Shown here one piece after another: positions 1-10,470 of a DNA stretch of 64,000 nt (its first letter is position 1; each line of letters opens with the position of its first letter). This stretch comes from Haliscomenobacter sp. (GTDB taxonomy: Bacteria > Bacteroidota > Bacteroidia > Chitinophagales > Saprospiraceae): contig NZ_JADKCX010000012.1 in NCBI RefSeq assembly GCF_016718685.1, positions 1 to 64,000 on the forward strand. Direction: 5' to 3'. Position numbers and translations under genes: made by a program. The notes below the pieces were generated by a model. The model was not told the DNA's origin, ran no database searches, and saw only the letters and a list, made by a program, of their open reading frames with translations.

Positions 1-153
1 AAGTAGTCAATTTTAGAAGTGGACAAGTTTAACGTTGTCGGCCAGATTCTCGCGTTGGGTCGTAAGGTTGTACCATCTGTGTTTTGGGTATTTCTGTTTT
101 TAATGTGATCTGTTAATCGTCCAATTTGCTGTCTGCAGCACTACGCGAAAAGG

Positions 154-915
154 TTAAAATAAACATTCAGTTTTCACTGGGATTGAGCCCTGCCGAATAA
201 AGTTTGCCTCCTCCAGGTTTCCCGCTTTAACAATAACTACATGAGGCGGAACCTCGGATTTGTAGTTGAGTTCCAAATACACTGCCGACCCTTTGGCCAA
301 CAAACCGGAGTGAGCATCGCGCGGGTTGCCAATTCTGCCGGGTATTGGGTACTGAGTTGGATCAAACCAGATCCTGCCTTCAAAAGCTCCTTCAGTAGTA
401 ATACTCTTGTCGGTTAGACTCATTACCAGTGACCAGGGGTTTGAAAAACGTGGGCATTACTTTCCAAAATTTTTCTACGAAAGCAAACCGAATGCCACTT
501 CGGTAAGTGACTTTCCGGACGAATGCTGTCTATTTCGTTGGCTTTTAGTTCAATATTGAACTCAAGCGGCTGAAAAAGGATAAATCTCCGGTGTGGTACT
601 GATGCCGTTGTCATTGATACCCGCTTCAATTACACCTTTGTGCCCCGGTTTTGAGGATAGAATCCGCGCTGGCAGCGCATACACGCCAAAAGAAGCCATC
701 AACACTCAGCCACACTTCGGTGATTTTGGCCAAGCACTACCTTGGACTCCGGTGGTTTGTACCTCAAAAGGCGCTATCCAGATGTATGCAGGAATATCCT
801 CCACTGGATTGATCAGGTTGCATGCCGTTCCACTCAACAGTAAACAGAGCAAAGCCGAAAACAAGAACATCGGTTTCCGGGCTGCAAAATCCAACTTTTT
901 ACCCTGAGTACTCAT
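154..915 (-). pseudogene. Frameshifted lipoprotein gene
   Basis: Three consecutive reading frames on the minus strand together describe one secreted lipoprotein of roughly 240 residues. It starts at 915 with a signal peptide (FLFSALLCLLLSGTAC) whose last five residues form a lipobox with the acceptor cysteine, so the product would be anchored in a membrane by lipidation. The later frames carry recognisable continuations (GVYALPARI, VIEAGINDNGIS, LEFNIELKANEIDSIRP), separated by breaks near 710, 600 and 440. The pieces resemble a lipoprotein of unknown function that I associate with Bacteroidota genomes, but I cannot assign a function. The breaks may be decay or sequence error; the next genes downstream are broken in the same way, which favours error or regional low quality. 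Confidence 0.6.
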
Positions 916-947
916 TATTTTTGAGGTAACGCTGTATTATTAAATGA

Positions 948-1971
948 TTACTCCTTGGTAAAGTCTGCTCTCCAGGGACCCTGGTCAATTTCCCGATGAT
1001 CTCGTAAGCAAGCTTCAGGCCTGATACCCATCTTCAAGTACTTTGACCTTGGGCGTGGTATGGTTGATATTATCGGCAAGGGCTCGAATTCCATTTTAAT
1101 GGCATTGACCGATTCAATAGGCGGCATATCAATGTGCAGCATTTTATCCCTCGTAGGGTACTCCATTCAAGGAGGTTCGCATTTTCGGGCAAATTCGCGG
1201 CATTCAGGTCGTACAGACGGACCACAGTGCGCGCGTTTCCAAAAAATCGAGACTGATGTAAGCGTCGCGCTGAAAGAAGCGCACTTTGCGCATTTGTTTC
1301 ATCGAGATGCGACTGGCAGTCAGGTTGGCAACACAACCATTGTCAAATTCGATGCGCGCGTTCGCAATATCTGGTGTTTCGCTGACCACCGCAACCCCGT
1401 TGGCGCTTACTTTGGTCGGCCTCGCGTCAACCATACTCAAAGCAATGTCCGGGTCGTGGATCATCCAGGTCGAGCACCACCGATACGTCCGTTCCGCGTA
1501 GATTGAATGCGGCCAAGCGGTGCCTTCAATGAACTGGGGTTGAGGTCGGTGTTTTTCCAGCGCCAACAAGGCGGGGTTGAAGCGCTCCACGTGGCCAACT
1601 TGTACTTGTACTCCATATTCTTTGCTCGAATCGGATCAGTTCTTCGCCTCCGTGATAGTATGGGTAAGCGGTTTCGATAAACACGTGCTTACCACCGCCT
1701 GACCGATTGACTTACTGCCTGACCCCCCTTGGCACGGCCAAGGGCGAAATGGGTGGTCGTGGGCGTGACTAATATCCCTACCACATCCACAGCCTGGATA
1801 AGGGCTTCGACCGACTCAAAGCTCTGAGCTTGAATTGTTCGGCTACTGCTTTCGCCATTGACGGATTGGGGTCGTAAAAACCCACCAAATAGCTACGTTT
1901 CTACCGCCAGTTGGATGCATTCAAGTGAATTTTGCCCAAATGGCCTGTGCCGAGATGCCTATTTTTAGCAT
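948..1971 (-). pseudogene. Gfo/Idh/MocA-type oxidoreductase, broken by frameshifts
   Basis: The minus strand encodes, in several frames, an NAD(P)-dependent oxidoreductase of the Gfo/Idh/MocA family (about 320-340 residues if intact). The start at 1971 gives MLKIGI, the first beta strand of the Rossmann fold; further pieces are KPLTHTITEA, which matches the family EKP region after the nucleotide-binding domain, and VGHVERFNPALLALEKH, the start of the C-terminal alpha/beta domain, followed by a long correct stretch from 1590 to 1210 (ALSMVDARPTKVSANGVAV, NARIEFDNGCVANLTASR). The C-terminus (GKIDQGPWRADFTKE-like) ends at 948. At least five frameshifts are needed. Substrate unknown; family members act on sugars, inositols or biliverdin. 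Confident of the family, unsure whether the gene is dead or mis-sequenced. Confidence 0.75.
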
Positions 1972-1989
1972 GGTTGCTTATTTATAAGC

Positions 1990-2129
1990 TTACATCAAAA
2001 TGGCCCCAAACAAAGTGATCAGAAAGGCCACCACTATCGCCATCCGAATCGAATATTGCATGTCCGGTTGACAAATGCCGGGATGTGCTCCCGCATGTGG
2101 GGATACCAGGAGATGATCTCCTCCTCCAT
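1990..2129 (-). CDS. Small single-pass membrane protein (one frameshift)
   Basis: A short minus-strand gene may start at 2129 (MEEEIISWYPHMREHIPAF) and end, after a one-base shift near 2065, in a hydrophobic helix (SIRMAIVVAFLITLFGAILM) with a stop at 1990. It lies just upstream of the oxidoreductase and reads in the same direction. No family is recognised. The amphipathic start followed by one membrane helix suggests a small inner-membrane protein. Coding status is tentative because a frame correction has to be assumed. Confidence 0.35.
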
Positions 2130-2387
2130 TTTGTTTGTTTGTTAAAAATGTGGACTACCCAAATTCTACGCGGTTTTGCGCCAAATTTGTAGACTTTGAA
2201 CACTTTGACCCGGAAATACACATTCAAAAAAGCATGGCAGCAAACAGTGCCAAACCAGCGTGAAGCAGGTGTCATCATTTGCTTCGGTTTGATGAAGATA
2301 ATGGGGCAAAATTACAGGGAAAGTAGGTTGCGGTGGTGGGAGATAAATAAAATGGGGAAATGATAAATTTCAGGACGAGACAATTCT

Positions 2388-3272
2388 TTAAGAAAAAAAT
2401 GACCAACCCGATATGTTGGGCTGGCCCATAACCTTTATAGTTAACACTACACTATGCAGCAATGAAACCGTCCCCAGCACCAACGCGCGGGCGGTGGTCA
2501 GCAACTCGTCGAAGCTCTCGCTGGCAGCATTGGCGGTACTCTCACCCTGATATTGGGCGATGTTTACCTGCTTGAGTAGTAAGTTCTTCTCCATCGTAAT
2601 TGGCTTGCACCAGCGCGCCGATGCCGCCCGTGTCGCTGCCCGTAATCCGGGGTTTCACATCGCCAAATTGTGCGGCTTTGCGCATCCTGGCGCACGTGCG
2701 AGGCGTGGCGAGCTTCCACTGAGTGGATGTTCAGCGCCGCTTCCAAAACGTCAGGGTTGATCAAGTTACCGGCTGGCCTTTCGGGCGCGTATGCGTGTCT
2801 TCAGGGTTTGAGCTACCATAAAAAGTTGATAGTTGGAGGGCCGAAGCAAAAGGCCCGGTACCCGTACCTTACCACCCGAAAAATCGAGAGTTGGTTTGGC
2901 CAAAATTGTTACCCGAACCAGTAATGGCGGTCTTGAGAAAATTGACGTGCGCCATTCATGATCGCGGATGGTGGTAATGGTCGGCAGTAGACCACCAAGC
3001 AGGAATCAAGCCCGCGCTGCTGGTTGCCTTCAAATAAATTCAGTATTCCAGGTATTCCAGGGTCAGTGCAAATTCAGACGTCGATAACGGAACTGCTTGG
3101 CGACAGATCGTAAGCTTTATGGAACACAGTACCCAACATAAAGGGGGAGAAATAAAGGCAATTTTTACCCAAACCGCTGACAAGTATGCATGGCCTTACG
3201 GCGCGTGTCGATCCCGGTCAAAATTTCCGGATCCTGCTCACTAATGATAGTTAACACTTATAGTATGTTCAT
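2388..3272 (-). pseudogene. Ferritin-like domain protein (second of a pair), frameshifted
   Basis: Minus-strand pieces in all three frames read as a ferritin-like protein of the Ferritin_2 type (PF13668-like) of about 270 residues. Recognisable parts in order are SEQDPEILTGIDTRRKA near the N-terminus, a helix-forming stretch around YLEYEFYLKATS, the metal-site-like DHE tripeptide near 2960, ALNIHSVEARHASHVR near 2670, and a tail (NIAQYQGESTANAASESFDE). The family is a four-helix bundle; many members are exported and of unknown role. It follows directly a second gene of the same family (3298-3998), a tandem arrangement I associate with Bacteroidota. At least six frame breaks occur. The stop is uncertain, 2388 or 2452 depending on one more possible shift. 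Confidence 0.6.
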
Positions 3273-3297
3273 GGATATGTCTTTTGATGGATGAAAG

Positions 3298-3998
3298 TTA
3301 AGCAGTTAGGCTGCTCGCGTTCAGTTTGGTTTTGATGTACGTTTTGGCAATGTCCAACACTGCCCGGGGCTTACGAGACATTTCGAGGCCGTTGGCATCG
3401 ATTACGGTGCTGTCGGCAAAGAACCATTGCTGAGCAAATCACGAATATAGGCGGCATGGCTTGGCTTCCAACGGATACAATTTTGCCAGCCAGCCGATAA
3501 GGTAATCCACCGAAGCGAGGTAGCGACCAGCGCCATTGTAGGCAGATACACCGAGGTCTTCAAAAGCCTTGGCCGTCATCAGCACACTATCGCGGCTGTT
3601 GAAATTCACGCTGCTGAAATCCACTTCCAGCGCCTGGATGGCATTGGTACCTAGTGCAGCTTTGAAAAATTCGCGGTGTGCAATTTCATGATCGCGGATA
3701 TCGGTGAGCAAGCTGCTTTCGGCGCTTGAAATACCCGTATAGGGCGTAGTGATTACCTGAATGTGAGAAAGCCGCTTCGAGTTGTTCGAGCGCGTAAGGC
3801 GTATTGAGGATGGCGGAAGTCACCTGACCCAAAATTTACGCCATCGTTGTCATCGTCTCTTTGTCCGCAAAAGCAATCATGGAAACCAGCCCCGGCAGTC
3901 AAAGGCAGCTCCAGTATTGCGCGGGAATTTCCTCCGACCGGGGCTTTTTTTAGCGGGTCAAAATCACTGGATTTGACGTTGATCATTTGTTTTGTCAT
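3298..3998 (-). pseudogene. Ferritin-like domain protein (first of a pair), frameshifted
   Basis: The start at 3998 gives MTKQMINVKSSDFDPLKKAP, then a hydrophobic stretch (LPLTAGAGFMIAFADK) that probably is an export signal. A clean segment from 3711 to 3450 carries DIRDHEIAHREFFKAALG, with the H-E-x-x-H pattern of ferritin-like helices, and GAGRYLASVDYLIGWLAK. The end, after another shift, reads KTYIKTKLNASSLTA with a stop at 3298. The fold is a four-helix bundle of the Ferritin_2 type; cellular role unknown, probably envelope-located. It stands upstream of the second ferritin-like gene with a 25-base gap, so the two are likely co-transcribed. Several indels interrupt it. Confidence 0.65.
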
Positions 3999-4240
3999 AA
4001 AATAGGGATTGGTAGTTAAATGATACCTAGACATTACGCAGCAAAAATTGTTTCGGATTGGATTTGTCCAAAAATAAAAATTAAAAAATGATGCCTGTTC
4101 ATTCATTGAATTATCCGAGATACACAGAGAATAGGTACATTTTCGGGCTTCAATATTTATCTTATCAATGTTTAATGTTCATTTTATTTCATCCACAAGA
4201 TTCCTTGTTGAATGAAAAGCACGGACATTTGGTAGCGTAA

Positions 4241-4253
4241 GAGCATGTCTAAA
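4241..4253. repeat. Solo copy of the MITE terminal sequence
   Basis: GAGCATGTCTAAA here is identical to both termini of the 159-bp element at 13624-13782. No second end is visible nearby, so this looks like a remnant or a chance solo end just upstream of the zinc-ribbon protein gene. Confidence 0.4.
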
Positions 4254-4265
4254 AAAGGTTGAAGC

Positions 4266-5424
4266 ATGGACAGTAAGCCCCCTATCGATCAAAACACTCC
4301 CCTTCCCGCCGAAGAACCTCGGGAGCTATGCGCCAACTGTGGCAAAAAAATGGCCAAAAAGGGCAAGTTCTGCCCACACTGTGGTCAAAAACGTTTTGAA
4401 GGGCGGGTTCCATTGAAAGAATTGACTAGCAAGTTTTTATACAAAGCAACCAATCTGGACAGCAAGTTACTGCGCATGATGTGGCGCTTGTTGATTCCTG
4501 CTCAGGTAACCCTGGATTATTTCTCGGGAAAAATCAAGCAGTACCCCCACCCTTTCCAATTTTTCTTCGTGGTCATGTTTTTCCTTTTATTGGCGTACAC
4601 CAAACTGGGCGACGCCTCCAATAGTGGGATACAATTCAATATAATAGGGGAAGACCCCACACTGAATGCCGATGGCTCAAAAAAACCGGTTCAAAAAGAT
4701 AAACAATCCAATTACTACTTTTTGCTGGAACGTTATGTTTTTAGTCGGGAAATAGAACCGGGTTACGATTCATTTGCCTCCTACACTTCAAACCCCAGCG
4801 GTTAAGAATCGCTGGTCATCCTCGACAAAACCAATGGCAAGTGGATCAAACAAATGGAGGAGATCATTCGCGAAACCAAAAGCAAGGGATAGCCTAGCTA
4901 TGAATTTTGGCTCACGAGTAGTAAAAATTGCGTTTAAAGACATTGTTGAACACAACCCCGACGAACTCATCCTTATGTATGACATCAAGGATTGGCTGGG
5001 GAAAACTTTACTTCGCCAGGGCATCCGATCCATCCAAAACCCTGATGATCTGATCTCCGCCTACATCGGTAGTTTCTCCTGGACGATCCTGGCTTTGATC
5101 ATTGTCATGGCCGAGGCCATGCACCTTTTTACTGCCACAAAAAGGTATTACGTCAGAGCATTTTGTCTTGCTGCTACACTGGCATTCCGGTGTGTTACTG
5201 ATGTTAACTTTAATTCTTGTTTACAACTATTTTCTCCTCTGGGCGAGTGGTGGGGCTTTGTCATCCTAGGTGCCGCAGTCTTCTTGTTGTTGACCATGAA
5301 ACGATTTTATGCGCAAAACTGGTTTTGGACTACCTTCAAATGGTTTTGGTTCATCATTTTTTACGCAATTGGTTTTTCGATACTTTTCGCATTGGGACTC
5401 TTGGTGGTATTCACGTTTTTTTAG
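4266..5424 (+). pseudogene. Zinc-ribbon membrane protein (DUF3667-like), interrupted
   Basis: The N-terminus holds a zinc ribbon with two CxxC knuckles (CANCGKK and CPHCGQKR), followed by a segment (LRMMWRLLIPAQVTLDYFSGKIKQYPHPFQFFF) typical of DUF3667-like Bacteroidota proteins, where a conserved GK/R and P precede the first membrane helix. The second half, in another frame, has three or four further membrane helices (FSWTILALIIVMAEAM, WGFVILGAAVFLLL, FIIFYAIGFSILFALGLLVVF), so the product is a polytopic inner-membrane protein with a cytosolic zinc finger. Function unknown. Two in-frame stops (near 4803 and 4890) and a frameshift near 4920 interrupt it; an intact copy would be about 385 residues. 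Confidence 0.65.
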
Positions 5425-5496
5425 TTCAATGAGGTAGAACGCCCCGGGTTGTATGCTAAAATCCGACTCGAATATGAAATCTACATTTGCAATTAA

Positions 5497-7290
5497 AACA
5501 CTATTCCCAAGTGGTCGCCCGACGGAAAATGGATTGCCTTTGCCAGCAGCCGCAATGACAAAAGCCAGATTTTTGTCATCCACCCCAACGGCGGCGAGGC
5601 ACAACAAGTGAGCAATGAAGACGACGGTGTGAGCAACTTTGAATGGTCGCCGGATGGCAAACAATTTGCCTTTGTCAAACAAGAACCTGAAGACAAGGAA
5701 GAGAAAAAACGCAAAGAGCGCTACGGCGGCTGGGCCGCCGACGATGCCGAATACCACCTTTCTCACCTGTGGTTGCTGGAGTTTAAACCCGACATGATGC
5801 CTTCACCCGGGGAGTTGCCTTGTTATGATGAAAAGAAGGATTCCACCGCCAAAAATGATTGTATCACCTACCCTAAGGCCACTCGCCTGACTGGGGGAAG
5901 TTTTACGGTGAGTGGTTTTGACTGGTCGCCCGACGGCAAAATGATTGTGTATAATCGGCAGCCGAATCCCTTGATCAATTATTCCATGTACTCGGATATT
6001 GAAGTCATCGACGTAGCGAGCAAACAAATCAAGTACAAAGTCGCCAACCCTTCGGTGGACAATTACGCGGCCTGGTCTCCCGACTCCAAAAAGCTGTTGT
6101 ACACCAGCAGTCTGGACGATACCACATCTTTCTATTACAAAAACGATAAACTGTTTGTCGCCGGCCTGGCCGGTGGAAAACCCGCACTGCTGCCAGGATT
6201 TTGACGAAGACATCAGCAGCATCGTTTGGAATGATTCCGGTCTCTTTTGCCGCATTTCAGCGCACCAAACGCCAGCTCTTCCTGATTGATATGAGTTCCA
6301 GGGCAAATAAAAGCCTCTCCAATGGCAAGGACATTCTGGGCGGCTACAGTTTTTCCAAAGACGGCAAAATCCTGGCCTACAGCGCCTCTTCTGCTACTAC
6401 CCTCAGCGAGATTTTCAAAACGCCGTTGCTCACTTTCAAGCCTGTACAAATCACCAACATGAGCAAGCAGATCGCTACCTGGAAAACGGCAGTGAGCGAG
6501 GTCATCAGTTGGAAGAGTAAGGATGGTGCGGAAATCGAAGGCGTCCTGCAAACCCAAATTTTGATCCGAGTAAAAATACCCCCTCCTGGTGATGATTCAC
6601 GGCGGCCCCACCGGGATTGATCTGCCCCAACCCGTGCCCGGCAGTGTATACCCCGTGCTGCAATGGCTGGAAAAAGGGGCTTTGGTGCTGCGCGTGAACT
6701 ATCGTGGCTCGGCGGGTTATGGTGAAAAATTCCGTTCACTCAATGTGCGCAACCTCGGGGTAGGCGACATGTGGGACGTCATGTCGGGTGTCGACTTTCT
6801 GATTGCCCGAGGTAGCGTGGACCCCGACCGTATGGGCTGTATGGGCTGGAGCCAGGGTGGCTACATTTCGGCTTTTCTGACCACGAATACCGACCGTTTC
6901 AAAGCCATCTCTGTAGGTGCGGGTATTTCCAACTGGATGACCTATTACGTGAGCACCGATATCCATCCCTTCACGCGGCAGTATTTGCAGGCCACCCCCT
7001 GGGGTGACCCGGAAATTTACCGCAAAACCTCACCGATGACCAACATCAAAAACGCCAAAACCCCTACCCTGATTCAGCACGGCGAATTTGACCGCCGGGT
7101 GCCGATTCCGAATGCGTACGAATTGCTGCAAGGTTTGCAGGACAATCAAGTGCCCGCCAAATTGGTCGTGTACAAGGGATTTGGGCACGGCATCAACAAA
7201 CCCAAAGAACGACTGGCCGCGTTGTGGCACAATTGGCAGTGGTTCAATAAGTACATTTGGGGGGAGGAAGTGGAGATGGGGACGAAATGA
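5497..7290 (+). pseudogene. S9 family peptidase (acylaminoacyl/dipeptidyl peptidase type), 5' truncated and frameshifted
   Basis: The reading frame opens inside a beta-propeller with repeated WSPDGK motifs (5503, 5644, 5923, 6073), as in the TolB-like propeller of prolyl oligopeptidase relatives. The alpha/beta-hydrolase domain follows from about 6590: the nucleophile motif is GWSQGG (near 6845), the aspartate lies in HGEFDRRVP (near 7085) and the histidine in GFGHGINKP (near 7190), so the catalytic triad is complete. The family cleaves short peptides, usually in the periplasm. The signal peptide and first propeller blade are missing: an in-frame stop sits at 5494, only about 70 bases after the preceding gene ends. 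Frameshifts occur near 6204 and 6580. Either a 5' deletion or assembly joining explains the missing start. Confidence 0.8.
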
Positions 7291-7507
7291 GGGTACAAAT
7301 GACGAATGATCGCCTTTTTTAGACTGAAGCATTCCTTTCTAGGGAATCTATCAATCTTTTGTCGATCTTTGCTTGCTCAGATTAGTAAACAAAATCGTTT
7401 TCTTCTTTCTCTGCCTTCTACCTTCCTCTCCCAAGTAATTCTCATTAGTCCTAAATTCATGCCCATATCCATTCGTGTAAACACCACAAATGTGTTAAAG
7501 CCGCTCT

Positions 7508-10429
7508 ATTATACTTGTGCCTGACGACATTCCAAACGAAGACTTTTTGCCCAACGGTGCCGCTACCCAGGAAAGTAAGCTAAAATCTCTTGAGCAGGCC
7601 AATAAATTGATGATTTCCGAAGCGAAGTCAGTCTGCTATTGCGATTACCACGAAGTTGATAGAGCAGCTCAAAAGGGAAGGCCAGTATGATTCCCCTTTA
7701 GGTTTTGAAAGTGAGATTGGTACACGGCTCAGCCCTCGTTCATGCCGACACAAACCGAACGGGGATGAATTTTTATTAGCGTTAAAAGAAACCAGCAAGG
7801 CAAAAAAACAGCGGTCGGTTTTTGCCGAAACCTGCCGAATCATCGCAGCTGAATTGGAGTTTGTAGGGCAGAAAGAAGGAAGTTTAGCCAATCTTCGGGA
7901 AGCACAGGCTGCTATTCAACAATACCATTTGGATTCCAGCTATCCGCACTTCGCGGTACGTATATCTTCCTGGCACAGAATATTTGGCGATCGGGACTCC
8001 TCCATTTTTTACGCCAATGAAGCCATTCGTACCGCACCAAAGTTTGGAAAAATCTTTGAAGAAGCAACCGGACAATGGCTGCTGGGGTTCAATTACGAAA
8101 AAAAAGATCCCGAAAAGGCGATCTATCATTATAGAATCGGGGCGCAACTGTTTCGGAGAATCAAAGAATACACCTCATTTCGTTCAATCCATTTAAATAT
8201 GGCCAATCTGAATCTGGCCAGAGGAAATTCACGGCAAGCCATGACCAGCTTAGATTCAGTTCTACTTTTTTATCCCCTTACCACAGAGAACAACATCGAT
8301 CAACTTTACGTAGCCTTTATCCTCAAGGGTGAAGCTTTTCAGCAAATGAGCCAGCTCGATTCTGCTATTTATTATTTGAAAGTTGGCCACTCCAAAGAGT
8401 TGAAATTGCTCAAGTCTGAAAACAAGGAGAAAATTGTAGAAATAGGCAACAAATACAAGGTAGCCCAACAAGAAAAGGAACTTTTGGCCACAAACCTTCA
8501 GCTAGAACAGGAGAAAGGAAATCGGAATTGGCTGTTGGCAATCGCTGCCCTGGTTATCGGCTTTGCGGGGGTGCTGGCTTTTGTACCTACGATTACAAAA
8601 GCCAACCAAATCACCCGGAAACAGTCGGAACAACTCAAAAGCCTCGATGTAGCCAAATCCGCTTTTTCGCCAATGTGAGCCACGAACTACGAACCCCGCT
8701 CACCTTGATCCTCGGCCCCATCCGCTCACTGCTGAAAGAAAACCGCCTGCACGAAAAACAATCCCAATTGCTGCAAATGGTCAACCGGAGCGGGAAACAA
8801 TTGGAACAGTTGGTGGCGGAGATACTTGACCTGCGGAAATTGGAGATGGGCAAAATGGAACTGTACGCAATACCAACCCGGCTGACTGCTTTCTTCAGCA
8901 GCTACGCTGCTCAATTTGAGTCGCTGGCACATAGTCGGCAGATTGATTTTTCATTTGAAACTGCTATGGACAAAGATTTGGTGGTCCAGATAGACCAGGA
9001 GAAGTGCCGCCAGATGTTGTACAACCTGCTTTCCAATGCCTTCAAATTCACGCCAACGGGCGGGCAGATTAAGGCAAAACTGACTGTAAATAAAAGCATC
9101 CTCCAACTCGAAGTGGCAGACAACGGCCCGGGCATCCATCCCGACGATCTGCCCCACTTATTCGACCGCTATTTCCAGACCACCCGACCCGAAAAGCCGG
9201 CCGAAGGCGGCACGGGTATTGGCCTTGCCCTGTGTCACGAGTATGCGCGACTGTTTGGCGGCCATATCGAAGTAAAAAGTGTGCCCGGCGAGGGCACGGT
9301 TTTCAAGGTGGAGTTCCCGGTCATCCTGGCCGGAGCCGAAGCATCCGCCGCTCTGGGACTTACGGAGCAGCTGGAAATTGTTCCGATCAGCGCTTCCGAT
9401 AGCCCGCGCTCCGCCCTACAAGACACCCGCGAACCGGCCCTCGCGTCAGCGGAAACTTCCGGCCCAGCCAAACCGACCATTCTCGTGGTGGAAGACAACC
9501 CCGAACTTCAGGAGTACATCCGCACGATCCTGTCGGACAAATACCAGGTCTTCAGCGCAGAACACGGCCAGGCAGCCTTGTCCATGCTGGATGATGAATT
9601 AAGAATGATGAATAAGGAAAAACGCCGCGCACAAAATTCATCATTCATCACTAATCATTCATCATTCAACCCAGATCTGGTCCTTTCCGACCTCATGATG
9701 CCGGTCATGGATGGCTACCAATTGCTCGAAAAACTCAAGTCCAACAGCGCCACCCGGCACATCCCGGTCATCATGCTCACCGCGCGGGCCGATATACAGG
9801 ACAAACTGAAAGCCCTGCGCATCGGCGTGGACGACTACCTGCTCAAACCCTTCGACGAGGAGGAACTGCTGGTGCGCATCGAAAACCTGTTAAAAAATCA
9901 GGCGGCCCGCCGCACAGCAGTCGCTGATGAACCCGAGTCGGAAGCCGTCGCCCCACTCTTGTCGCAGCCCGACCAGGAATGGTTGGAGGGCTTCGAAGGC
10001 TACGTCGGGCAACATCTGGCCGACGACACCCTCAGCATATCCACGCTGGCCTACCACTTCGCCATGAGCGAATCCACCCTGCTGCGCCAGTTGAAACGCC
10101 TGACGGGACTTTCGCCGATTCAGTACTTGCAGGAAGTGCGCCTCAACGAAGCCCGCCGCTTGCTCGAAAACCGCAGGTACAATTCCGTCGCACAAGTGGC
10201 CTCAAAAGTGGGCTACGATGATACCCGCTCTTTTTCCCGGAGTTTCCGGCAGCGCTTCGGGAAGTTGCCGTCGGATTGCTGGGGGCGTGATTTTTGGATG
10301 ATGCTGGCCGGTACTGGGTGTTTTGCCCTTTTTACCCTCATTTTGACGGAAAATGCTACACGATTGACGGGGAATGTCACTTGGGGTGAGGGCATATTTG
10401 TGCTGTTGGTTTTAACGGATGAACCCTGA
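7508..10429 (+). CDS. Hybrid sensor histidine kinase/response regulator with AraC output domain, frameshifted
   Basis: This encodes a one-protein phosphorelay. Order: a TPR-like helical sensor region (7660-8450), a coiled coil, one membrane helix (WLLAIAALVIGFAGVLAFV), a HisKA domain with the phospho-acceptor histidine in NVSHELRTPLT, a HATPase domain with N box (NLLSNAFKFTP), G1 (DNGPGI) and G2 (GGTGIGLAL), a receiver domain (ILVVEDNPE, LSDLMMPVMDG with the phospho-aspartate, KPFDEEEL), and an AraC-type helix-turn-helix. The receiver holds an extra stretch of about 25 residues made of a hairpin repeat. Frameshifts lie near 7640, 8670 and 10275. The last one removes one base relative to a duplicated copy at 12160: the natural stop is probably TGA at 10288, and the last 46 residues are read-through of 3' sequence. 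The N-terminal start is uncertain. Confidence 0.85.
9591..9668. repeat. Hairpin of GATGAAT-type units inside the receiver domain
   Basis: The left arm ATGATGAATTAAGAATGATG and the right arm (9636-9668, built from ATTCATC units) are inverted copies and are read in frame as about 25 extra residues between beta strand 2 and the phospho-aspartate strand of the receiver domain. The architecture, short tandem units in inverted arms, is the same as in the intergenic hairpins elsewhere in the window. Confidence 0.6.
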
Positions 10430-10470
10430 TTCATCTCCAGCACGATTCAAACAGTTTAAATTTCAACAAC

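Noticed and set aside
5266..5766. Open frame of 166 residues on the minus strand
   Set aside because: Antisense to the end of the zinc-ribbon gene and to conserved S9 propeller blades; its Phe-rich look mirrors Lys/Glu codons.
8640..8690. Programmed frameshift in the hybrid kinase
   Set aside because: No slippery heptamer or stimulating structure seen at the site, and similar breaks are found in many unrelated genes, so error is simpler.
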